A stretch of DNA of 35,032 bases from an uncultured Bacilli bacterium. GTDB taxonomy: Bacteria; Bacillota_I; Bacilli_A; RF39; UBA660. Where the stretch lies: NCBI GenBank assembly GCA_948479395.1, contig CAOLUI010000007.1, positions 9,899 through 44,930 of the forward strand, in the 5' to 3' direction. Every line of letters starts with the position of its first letter. Positions within the stretch are counted from its first letter, which is position 1. The position numbers and the translations under genes were made by a program. Under the pieces are notes generated by a model. It worked only from the letters and a program-made list of their open reading frames with translations. It had not been told where the DNA came from and did not search any database. Positions 1-8,200 of this stretch are shown here, piece by piece.

Positions 1-406
1 CTAATAAATAAACTACATCTAAATGAGTATGAGCTGGAACATATTTTCCTTTTTTCATATGTCCAACAATTGGAGATGCTGAAATTGCATAAATAGATTC
101 ATCCAATATTTTTGTCTTTAAACCTGTTTCTTCTTCTACTTCACGGATAGCAACAGATAGCATATTTTCTTCACCATCAGCATGTCCGCCTGGAAAAATC
201 CAAGCATCATATATATTATGATATACAACAAGCATTTTTGTTCTATGCCTATTTACTACAAATGCAGAAGAAGCAAAATGTCCAAATTTATTTTCTCTAG
301 TTAATACATCATCAAAAGTATTAATCCAATTTAATTGATACTCCTTTATTCTTTCTTCTGTTTCATCAAATGGTTGATATTTTTCTATTTGTTCTTTTAA
401 ACCCAT
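1..406 (-). CDS. Nudix hydrolase, 3' end cut by window edge
   Basis: The visible N-terminal 135 residues include a full Nudix box at about residues 71-93: G-x5-E followed seven residues later by REVEEETGL. Nudix enzymes hydrolyse nucleoside diphosphates linked to another group, using Mg2+ held by the REUxEE glutamates, all present here. The substrate cannot be told. The start is the ATG at 404-406, preceded by a GGAGGG-type ribosome site. It overlaps the TAA of the upstream gene by one base (TAATG), so the two are probably translationally coupled. The C-terminus lies outside the window. Confidence 0.9.
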   Translation of the reverse strand, partial: MGLKEQIEKYQPFDETEERIKEYQLNWINTFDDVLTRENKFGHFASSAFVVNRHRTKMLVVYHNIYDAWIFPGGHADGEENMLSVAIREVEEETGLKTKILDESIYAISASPIVGHMKKGKYVPAHTHLDVVYLL

Positions 407-807
407 TATTTTCCCTCCTTATATAGTTTTATCCATCCAAGTTTTAACCACAAATCAATCTCTTCATAACATCCTATATCAGTATTTGGCATTTTTAAAA
501 TCACTAACTCTATATTTTTATTATAAATTAACTTCTGTGATAATCCAAAAAGCAGTTCAGCATAAGCCTCATATCCAATATATCCTATTTTCCCATTTTT
601 ATCTTCATTCATTATAAACAATACATCTGTCTTAATAATATTCTCAAGAAATTCAATATGAATGTTAGGATATAGTTCCATAAATTTTGTTTCTTCTATT
701 GCTCTTGGATAATCTAATATCTCATAATTATTACTTTCAAAAATATTAATCCATTTTTCTACTTCTTTTTGCAGTTTTGCACTTCCGGCTATTACTATTT
801 TTTTCAT
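406..807 (-). CDS. nucleoside 2-deoxyribosyltransferase-like protein
   Basis: This 133-residue protein has a Rossmann-like start (KKIVIAGSAKLQ) and a central run HIEFLENIIKTDVLFIMNED, followed by IGYIGYEAYAELLFG. That arrangement (GS near the N-terminus, a D-v-l-x-x-N strand, then a G-x-E-x-A-E helix) resembles the deoxyribosyltransferase-like fold, where the helix glutamate is the nucleophile. The function is therefore a guess at fold level: nucleobase exchange or nucleotide sanitation. It sits directly upstream of the Nudix gene with a one-base overlap, and a joint role in nucleotide clean-up would fit. No signal peptide or membrane segment is seen. Confidence 0.6.
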   Translation of the reverse strand: MKKIVIAGSAKLQKEVEKWINIFESNNYEILDYPRAIEETKFMELYPNIHIEFLENIIKTDVLFIMNEDKNGKIGYIGYEAYAELLFGLSQKLIYNKNIELVILKMPNTDIGCYEEIDLWLKLGWIKLYKEGK

Positions 808-842
808 TAAATTAATTTCCTTCCAATATAATTATTAAATAG

Positions 843-1835
843 TTATATCAAATACTTACTATCAGCTAAATATTTTAATCCTTCTTTTTTAGTTAAAACT
901 AATGCTTTCGCTTTTTGTTCTTTTGTAATATTAACTGATGCAGCTCCAGGATGTCCTCCACCGCCATGCATTACTGCAACTTCATTAACATCAAAATTAT
1001 CTTCTATTGATCTATATGATTTTTGTCCAAATTCACCTTTATCCATAGCAACTACTATAAAATACTTTATTGCCTCAAGATTACCATGATTTCTAATATA
1101 TTCTGCTAGTTCGTTACGATATTCATAATCAGCAAATACAATACCAAACTTATTATTATTTTCATCTAAAAAATATTCGGCAGAGGATAAGATTGATTGT
1201 AAAAAATTATTGTATTCTTCTTTTTTACTTTTAATTAAATCTTTTTCTTCTTCACTTAACTCAAAAGATACTGGATTATTTAATAACTTAAATGTAATAC
1301 TAGATATATAATTATTTAAACCTATAGCATTAAATAAAATTGCTAAATCATGTGCTTTTTCTCCAACAACCTTTGACTTTTTCCATTCCCAAGTATCTTC
1401 TAATCTAGTAAGTTCTACAAATTCTCTTATTGCAGGTGTACTAATAATTAAATTATTTTCAATTAAGTAATCATAAAATAATGAAGTCCCACATCTTTTT
1501 CCTTTCTTATCTTCCTCTACAATTTTGGTAAATGAATATTTATTCATTCCAGCTTCTATTGCTCTTTTATGATGATCAAATACATGTACTTTGTTTTTTA
1601 AAGATGATTCTGCAACCATTGTTAAAGATGGTTCATATAACGCTAAATCGGTTACATAAATATCAGCATATTCATCAAATTTATGTAAATTGATATATTC
1701 TCTAAAAATCAATTCTAACTTTTCAACATTCGCTACAAAAATACAATCAACATCATAAAAGGCAAGTTTACTTAATACAGCACATCCAAGACCATCTATA
1801 TCACTATCGTGACTAAATAATAAATTCTTAGCCAA
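843..1835 (-). CDS. DHH/DHHA1 phosphoesterase (NrnB-like)
   Basis: The protein carries the DHH-superfamily motifs in order: SHDSDIDGLGC near the N-terminus, VTDLAL, DHHKRA around residue 87, and a C-terminal DHHA1 signature GGGGHPGAAS near residue 300. These coordinate two metal ions for phosphodiester hydrolysis. Family members degrade short RNA oligonucleotides or cyclic-dinucleotide products in the cytosol. The DIDG form of motif I is closest to the NrnB-type group. I place the start at a TTG at 1835, because a GAGAGGTG ribosome site lies eight bases upstream. A GTG at 1856 in the same frame would add seven residues but overlaps that site. Confidence 0.85.
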   Translation of the reverse strand: MAKNLLFSHDSDIDGLGCAVLSKLAFYDVDCIFVANVEKLELIFREYINLHKFDEYADIYVTDLALYEPSLTMVAESSLKNKVHVFDHHKRAIEAGMNKYSFTKIVEEDKKGKRCGTSLFYDYLIENNLIISTPAIREFVELTRLEDTWEWKKSKVVGEKAHDLAILFNAIGLNNYISSITFKLLNNPVSFELSEEEKDLIKSKKEEYNNFLQSILSSAEYFLDENNNKFGIVFADYEYRNELAEYIRNHGNLEAIKYFIVVAMDKGEFGQKSYRSIEDNFDVNEVAVMHGGGGHPGAASVNITKEQKAKALVLTKKEGLKYLADSKYLI

Positions 1836-1929
1836 TTTTAAAACACCTCTCAACACTCAAATTATATCATAATTTCTTTTAAATATTATTAATTTTTCTT
1901 TTATAAAAAAATAAATATGATCTCCCTAT

Positions 1930-2118
1930 ATGTCTGTAATTGGAGTCATTATGGGAGAGTTTTTAGTTAGTAAAAAAGGTATTGGATATCTAATTATTTA
2001 TGGAACACAAGTCTTTAATTTAAGCATTGTAATGAGTGGTATTATAATACTAATCCTTATTTCTTTCATTCTTTATGAGATAATTGATAAAATTGAAAAA
2101 AAACTACTAAAAAAATAA
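1930..2118 (+). pseudogene. 3' remnant of an ABC transporter permease
   Basis: The 62-residue reading frame reads like the extreme C-terminus of SsuC/ThiX-type ABC permeases: GVIMGEFLVSKKGIGYLI followed by one membrane helix and a lysine-rich tail. Full permeases of this class have about 250 residues and six helices; here roughly the first three quarters are missing. The frame is closed upstream by a TGA at 1918-1920, leaving only three codons (S-P-Y) before the ATG. No ribosome site precedes it, and no ATPase or binding-protein gene is nearby. It is most likely a decayed leftover, and a working small protein is unlikely. Confidence 0.7.
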
Positions 2119-2160
2119 AAAGATTGTTATTCCTCCAAACAAAGGTTAACAATCTTTTTT
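2119..2160. terminator. bidirectional intrinsic terminator
   Basis: An 11-bp stem (AAAGATTGTTA with TAACAATCTTT) is followed by a T-run on the plus side and preceded by an A-run that serves the minus side. It separates the permease remnant from the convergent 124-residue gene. Confidence 0.8.
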
Positions 2161-2164
2161 TATA

Positions 2165-2539
2165 TTAAGCTAAACACAAATTAGTTTCTAAACTTTCATC
2201 TAAATCATCTGAATTCATATTACCTTTAAATAATAATAACTTATTATATACTTCTACAAAAAAACGATAAATATCAATCGAATAATGATAAGTTCCAATT
2301 AAAGATTTAATTTCCATTAATGCTACCATTTTATGTTCTTCACTAAGCATTCCAAGAGCACTAAGTTTAACCGCAGCACTATAAAAATTTTCAATATTAT
2401 AAATATCATTGATATTTAAATAAGAAAAATCTGGAAATTTATCCTTATTATCTTTAATCTTTTCATAAGTAGCTAATATAGTCAAAGATAATAAATCATC
2501 TATTTTATATTTTTCTAATATATTCTTATATTTTCCCAT
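2165..2539 (-). CDS. hypothetical helical protein, 124 aa
   Basis: I do not recognise this protein. It appears wholly alpha-helical and soluble, with no signal peptide, membrane segment or clear metal-binding pattern. A good AGAGAGG ribosome site precedes the ATG. It has its own predicted promoter, lies just downstream of the ClpC-like gene's terminator, and ends at the shared bidirectional terminator. It is thus a single-gene unit at the end of the secretion locus. A link to that locus is only positional. Confidence 0.7.
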   Translation of the reverse strand: MGKYKNILEKYKIDDLLSLTILATYEKIKDNKDKFPDFSYLNINDIYNIENFYSAAVKLSALGMLSEEHKMVALMEIKSLIGTYHYSIDIYRFFVEVYNKLLLFKGNMNSDDLDESLETNLCLA

Positions 2540-2587
2540 AAAATATCCTCTCTAGTCCCCCTTTAAAAAACGAACATCTAATACTCT

Positions 2588-2617
2588 ATCATAAAGATAC
2601 CAAAAAGTAAAGATCAA
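2588..2617 (-). promoter_or_regulatory. predicted sigma-A promoter for the 124-aa gene
   Basis: Read on the minus strand, TTGATC is followed after 18 bases by TATGAT, placing transcription start about 40 bases before the ATG at 2539. Confidence 0.5.
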
Positions 2618-2629
2618 ACATTTTCTCAT

Positions 2630-2658
2630 AAAAAAGTCTAGAAAGCGTTCTAGACTTT
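2630..2658 (-). terminator. intrinsic terminator of the ClpC-like gene
   Basis: A perfect 11-bp stem, AAAGTCTAGAA with TTCTAGACTTT and loop AGCG (its complement CGCT on the minus strand), ends in a T-run on the minus strand. It lies about 90 bases after the stop codon at 2746. Confidence 0.85.
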
Positions 2659-2745
2659 AAAAGAAGTAATTTATGCTTTGACCATAAACCTTCTAAAAAT
2701 GTGTAATACTATTATAATTGCAATTATCTATCTATTACTTATTAA

Positions 2746-4914
2746 TCATATCACATTTTTAAGAAACAATTCAATATCTAATTCACTATTATATTTATTA
2801 ATTAAATTTTTTAAATTTCTTAAACCATATTTATCACAATTAGCTTCTTTTAAAAGAGCATCAACAGTTATCTTTTTATTTTTCAAATTTTGTAAGACAT
2901 AATTTTCTAATAATTTATTATCTAACGTTTTATAAAAAACAATATCACTAAAACGTCCTAAAAATTCCTTACTAAAAACATCATTTAAAATATCAGAATC
3001 TTGATTAACAAATCCGACATTTTTTTTATTAACAACATTACTAGTCATAAAAATCATAGTATTAGAAAAATCTATCTTTTCTCCTTTAGCATCAGTGACA
3101 AAACCTTCATCTAAAATTTGTAAAAATAAATTTAATACTCTAGGATGTGCTTTTTCTATTTCATCCACTAAAATTATAGCATATGGATTATCTATTACTT
3201 TTCTAAAAATATAAGGCTCATCATATCCAATATATCCTGCACTAACACCTATCAATTTATTAACCGCTGTATCTAAATTATACTCACTCATATCTAATCG
3301 AATTAAATCCCCATTAAACATACTATCCGCAATAACTTTTACACTTTCTGTTTTACCTACTCCACTAGGTCCTAGTAATAATAACGAAAGGGGTTTATCA
3401 TCTTTATTTAATTTTATCCAAATATTTTTTAAAATTAAATCAATGGCTTTATCTTGTCCTATAATATTTTCCTTTAAAGCTTTCTTTAAATCATTAAATA
3501 TAAGTTCTTTACTTTTTAACAAAGGGATTTTTGTCTTCTTCTCTACAATCGCCAAAATATCTTCATAAACAATATGATCACGGTTTTTATTTTTCAATTT
3601 GCTTAACTTTTCTAATAGCATATTCTCTTCTCTTTTACATAAAGAAGCTTTTTCATAATCATCATGATAAATATAATTATCTTTTTTATTTCTTATTTTT
3701 GTAATTTTATTATTTACATCGTATATATTTTTTAAAAAAACACTATTAATCTTTTTACTAGCACATACCATATCTAAAATTTCTATTGCTTTATCAGGAT
3801 TACTTTTCTGTTTTATATATTTATTAGTTAAACTTACTATATCTCTAATATTTTGCTCACTAATTTTAATATGATGATGTCGTTCATAATCTTTTTTTAT
3901 TCCTAACAAAATTTCTATTGTTTTATTCTTATCTGGTTCCTCAACTTGAATTGTAAAAAATCTTCTTTCTAAAGCTTTATCTTTAAAAATATATTTATAA
4001 TATTCATCTATTGTTGTCGCTCCGATACATTTTAATTCACCTCGAGCTAAATAAGGTTTTAAAATATCACTAGCATTAATGGCTCCTTCAGCACCGCCTG
4101 CATTAACCATGGTATGAATTTCATCAATAAATAATATTATATTCTTGTCTTCAATCACTTCTTTAATAATTTTAGTTAAACGTTCCTCAAACTCTCCTCG
4201 ATATTTAGTCCCTGATATCAAAGCTCCCATTTCCAACATAACAATTGTTTTATTTAATAATTCACTAGGTACAACTCCTTTATTTATTCTTCTAGCAAGC
4301 TCTTCTACAATTGCAGTTTTTCCAACTCCTGCTTTACCAATTAATAAAGGATTACTTTTTTTCTTTCTTAATAATGTTTCAATTAATAAATTAATCTCTT
4401 CCTCTCTTCCAATAACTTCCTCATCATCTCTGACCGTTTTATTAAGATTATTTCCGATTTCATATATTTCTAACTTTTGATTATTTTTATGAATTAAACT
4501 AGTTTTAAACTCTTCATACAAACTATCTAAATCTATTCCTAAACCCAACATAATTCTAACTGCTATTCCTTCTCCTTCTTCCAATAAAGCTAAAAATAAA
4601 TGTTTTTCTGTAACTTGACCCGCATTATTATCTATTGCATCATTAGTAGCATTCTCTATAATTCTTTTTAAAAGTGGAGTGTATAATGTATAATTTACAT
4701 TTTTACTCGCTGAACCAACAACTCTAATTAATTCATCTTTAAACTTTTGAAAAGTTAAATCATATGTCTTTAAAATATCCTTTACTTTATTATCATCATC
4801 CAAAATTGCTAACACTAAATGTTCACTACCCACATAAGGATGTTTCAATTTTTCTTTAAACATCTCAGCTTTTCTAAATAATGCTGCTACCTTTATTCCA
4901 TAATTTTCAAACAT
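2746..4914 (-). CDS. ClpC/ClpA-like double AAA+ ATPase
   Basis: This 722-residue class I Clp ATPase has a double Clp-N domain (residues 1-145). D1 follows, with Walker A GKAGVGKT near 195 and Walker B LFIDEIH near 263. A short UVR-like coiled middle segment (about 400-450) precedes D2, with Walker A GPSGVGKT near 518, Walker B ILVDEIEK near 583 and an arginine-containing FLGRF sensor. A VGF tripeptide sits near residue 633, where ClpC proteins dock ClpP, so it probably feeds a protease. It is shorter than the usual ~810 residues and its N-domain is divergent. It follows the essC-esaB unit in the same direction but has its own promoter and terminator. It could be the housekeeping ClpC or a secretion-linked unfoldase. 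It ends in TGA with an in-frame TAG six codons on. Confidence 0.88.
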   Translation of the reverse strand: MFENYGIKVAALFRKAEMFKEKLKHPYVGSEHLVLAILDDDNKVKDILKTYDLTFQKFKDELIRVVGSASKNVNYTLYTPLLKRIIENATNDAIDNNAGQVTEKHLFLALLEEGEGIAVRIMLGLGIDLDSLYEEFKTSLIHKNNQKLEIYEIGNNLNKTVRDDEEVIGREEEINLLIETLLRKKKSNPLLIGKAGVGKTAIVEELARRINKGVVPSELLNKTIVMLEMGALISGTKYRGEFEERLTKIIKEVIEDKNIILFIDEIHTMVNAGGAEGAINASDILKPYLARGELKCIGATTIDEYYKYIFKDKALERRFFTIQVEEPDKNKTIEILLGIKKDYERHHHIKISEQNIRDIVSLTNKYIKQKSNPDKAIEILDMVCASKKINSVFLKNIYDVNNKITKIRNKKDNYIYHDDYEKASLCKREENMLLEKLSKLKNKNRDHIVYEDILAIVEKKTKIPLLKSKELIFNDLKKALKENIIGQDKAIDLILKNIWIKLNKDDKPLSLLLLGPSGVGKTESVKVIADSMFNGDLIRLDMSEYNLDTAVNKLIGVSAGYIGYDEPYIFRKVIDNPYAIILVDEIEKAHPRVLNLFLQILDEGFVTDAKGEKIDFSNTMIFMTSNVVNKKNVGFVNQDSDILNDVFSKEFLGRFSDIVFYKTLDNKLLENYVLQNLKNKKITVDALLKEANCDKYGLRNLKNLINKYNSELDIELFLKNVI

Positions 4915-4943
4915 ATAATCCTCCTAATAAATTCTACGTTAAT

Positions 4944-4972
4944 TATGTAAAAAATATTAATTATTTATGCAA
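4944..4972 (-). promoter_or_regulatory. predicted promoter of the ClpC-like gene
   Basis: On the minus strand TTGCAT is followed after 17 bases by TACATA. The -35 overlaps the T-run of the terminator after esaB. An AGGAGG ribosome site precedes the ATG at 4914. Confidence 0.4.
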
Positions 4973-5003
4973 AAAAGGATGATATTATTAAAATTCATCC
5001 TTT
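4971..5003 (-). terminator. intrinsic terminator after esaB
   Basis: A 9-bp stem (AAAGGATGA with TCATCCTTT) with a T-run on the minus strand begins within the stop codon of the esaB-like gene. It closes the essC-esaB transcription unit. Confidence 0.8.
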
Positions 5004-5262
5004 ATTTTGTCAAAATAACTAGCTTAGTTCCATTTCTAATATCCGTATTAAATAATAAAACATTGGCATCATACATCTGTAAAGTATCAACATTATATAA
5101 TTTACTAGTCGATGTAATTGGAAAATCACTTCCTGTTAATTCATTAATCGCTTTATTTAAAAGATTAACTATTGTTCCCATCTTTTTATTTATCGGCAAA
5201 AAAACATTATAAGATTGATTAATCTCTGGCACAATTATTTTCACATTAACTTTATCATTCAT
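5002..5262 (-). CDS. esaB: EsaB/YukD-like ubiquitin-fold protein of type VII secretion
   Basis: The 86-residue protein matches the YukD/EsaB pattern. It starts with a beta strand (VNVKIIVPE), has a helix around LLNKAINELTG, then SKLYNVDTLQMYDAN and the closing GT-K-L-V-I-L strand preceded by DIRNG. EsaB is a small cytosolic ubiquitin-fold component of the Firmicutes type VII system; its exact mechanism is unsettled. The gene starts 12 bases after the essC stop and shares its transcript. It is the second independent marker that this locus is a type VII-like system. Confidence 0.85.
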   Translation of the reverse strand: MNDKVNVKIIVPEINQSYNVFLPINKKMGTIVNLLNKAINELTGSDFPITSTSKLYNVDTLQMYDANVLLFNTDIRNGTKLVILTK

Positions 5263-5274
5263 CCTATCAACCTC

Positions 5275-8200
5275 TTACATATATTTAACATAATCTGTAT
5301 TTCCATTTTTTAAAAGAACAATATTACTATTACCTAATGAAATATTATTATATCGATTAATTACTTCAAAAACATCTTGTGAGTCAAAATTTTTCCCTAG
5401 CCAAATACCATTATTTCTTTTAAATAATGTGTCCAAACTTCCATCTCCAATCGAATTAATTTCACTTTCCTTATCATATAATATATAACGAAAATTGTTA
5501 ACTAGCTTTGAATTAGAAATCAAATCATCTATTGTTACAATCTCTGGATTATCTTCTTTTTGACTCGTCAAATAATCTTGTAATTTTTTATATCCAATAA
5601 ATATAATCACAAAATTATTATTAGAACCTTCTTTAATATACCTATTAACATTATTATTAATAACATTTAATACAGCTTGAAAATTAGAATTATAATATTT
5701 AGCCTCACCAAAACCTTCAAAATTAAGATTTTTAAATGAATTAATTACAATTACTTTCGTATTTTCTAAACTATTAAAAATTTGAACTAATTTAGGAAAA
5801 AAATACTTTGCTGCAATATTACTTTCTCCCGTAATGACATTTAACAAATTATTAAAATTAAAATTATTAAGTTGAGCCGTTTGAATATTAATACCCATTG
5901 GCACACTTTCCAAATTCGTTATATAAGGCTGTAATAATTTATATGTCACATCATTTGGTACTGTAGGTACTCTTCTAGCTTTCTTCTTTAAATGATTACA
6001 TAATTGTTCAATCGTATAACTTAAATTTTGTTCATATACATCATCCTCAAAAATAAGAGGAACTTGAAATTCTAAAACATCAAAAATTTCAATCAAACCT
6101 CTTCCAGCATTCTTTTTAGGAATTGGTGAATTATCAAAAAATATTCTATAATCACTTGAATCTACCATATTAAGCATAATCTTTTTCGGAAAATTATTCT
6201 CAATATTATATCCTAAAGTATTTGTTAAAGTTGATGTCACAATTAAATAAATTCCCACTTTTGAACAATTTCTCGAAAATGGTCCAAAATCTTCATCTAC
6301 AAAATCTTCAAAATTTTCTCTAAAAACTTCAAATTGATTAATAATTAATACTATATTAGGAAAAGGTGAACTTCCTCTTTCAACATCTTTAGCAAAATCT
6401 CCTCCATTTTCACTATAATATTTAAATCTTTTATCTCTTTCATCCAACAACATATAAAACAAAAATTTAATCTTATCTGCATCAAGTGAAGTTAAAACTT
6501 CTCCTACTTGCGGCGCTTTTTTAAATATTTTTAATTTTTCTGAACCCATATCGATAATGTAAATATTTACTTCATCAACATTATGATTAATAATTAAAGA
6601 ATAAATGATTGTTGATAACAAAGTATTTTTTCCACTTCCATTTGCTCCTACAATAAAAGTATTACCTGAACTTAAAAACGGTAAATCAACATAACCCTGA
6701 CGTTGATTAGAAGGATCATCAAACTCCCCTATAATAGGATTAATATAAAAAGGCTTAGCTTTCAATTGATATTTTTTTATTATATTATTATAAAATATCT
6801 TTTCTGGAATATTTTCTAACCATAAAGAAGAAAAATTAATATTTTCACTTTTAGCCACATCATAAAGTCGTTTAACAATATTCGTCAATTGATCTCCCTT
6901 ATCTTCATTTTGCTCTTCTTTTTTAATTTCTTCATTTACAACTTTTAAAACTTCTCCACTATTGGTTATAAAAGAAATACTATCATCTAATTTTACTTGA
7001 ACATTATCTGAAGGAATATATTTTGCTCCAGCCCATCCCGACTGACCAAGTTCAAACATTTCATCATTTCCCACTTGTAAATAAAATCTTCCTGCTTCCT
7101 TAATATAAGCAGCATCATCTCGTTTTAATAACTCATTACTATCTTCAGGAGATTGAACCTTCAAACAAACTCTAAAACGGGTATTTGACCAAATTTGATC
7201 ATCAACAACTCCACTAGGCTTTTGTGTGGCCAAAATTAAATGTACTCCTAGACTACGTCCAATTCTTGCCGCTGAAACTAACTCTTCCATAAAATCTGGC
7301 TGTTGCATTTTTAATTCAGCAAACTCATCACTAATAATAAATAAATGCGACATTGGCTCACTAACTTTTCCGTCTCGATAAAGTCTTTGATACTTATAAA
7401 TATCTATTGTACTCTCATTATTTTGCTCACGTGCCTTATTAAAAACCCTTTGCCTTCTTTGTAACTCACTTTTAATTGAAACCAAAGTTCTATTCATTTC
7501 ACTAATATCTAAATTAGTAATAGTTCCGACTAAGTGAGGAATTTTAACCCCCGTTTCTCTATTTTCAAAAGCTCCAGCAAGTCCTCCTCCTTTATAATCA
7601 ATTAAAACAAATTGTACTTCATATGGATGATAATTAATTGCCATTGATAAAATAAATGTAATTATAAATTCTGATTTGCCACTTCCCGTCATACCAGCAA
7701 TCAATCCATGTGGTCCATGATACTTTTCATGTAAATCCAGTTCTATAAGTTTATTATTTTCTTTCATTCCAATTGGAGCTTTTAAACTAATAGTTGGATT
7801 ATTAGAAGCCCAACGCGATAAAATATTTAATTGATCTACTCGACCAGCATAAAACATATCTAAAAAATTTAAACTACTAGGAATATCATTACTCGCATTT
7901 TTAATATTAACTGGTATATTTGCAATAATTCTCGCATACTTATCAATATCGAGATTAGAAAGATAACTCATACTAAAAGAACTTTGAACACTATTTGAAA
8001 TATTCCTTTCAATAATAACTCCATTGGTATCAACAATTTGCACCAAAGTATTAAATCTACTAGGTAAATTCTTTATCGAATTTTCAAATATTAAAATAGA
8101 AAACCCCATATTTTCATTACTTTCTAATATTTTATTAATTACTGATAATTCACGAGCTAATTTAAAATCATCTGTTACAATAAGATAATATTCGGAAAAA

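Noticed and set aside
4145..4480. Plus-strand open frames inside clpC-like, herA-like, tuf, rplL and others
   Set aside because: They are antisense shadows of strong minus-strand genes, with no ribosome sites and no recognisable protein.
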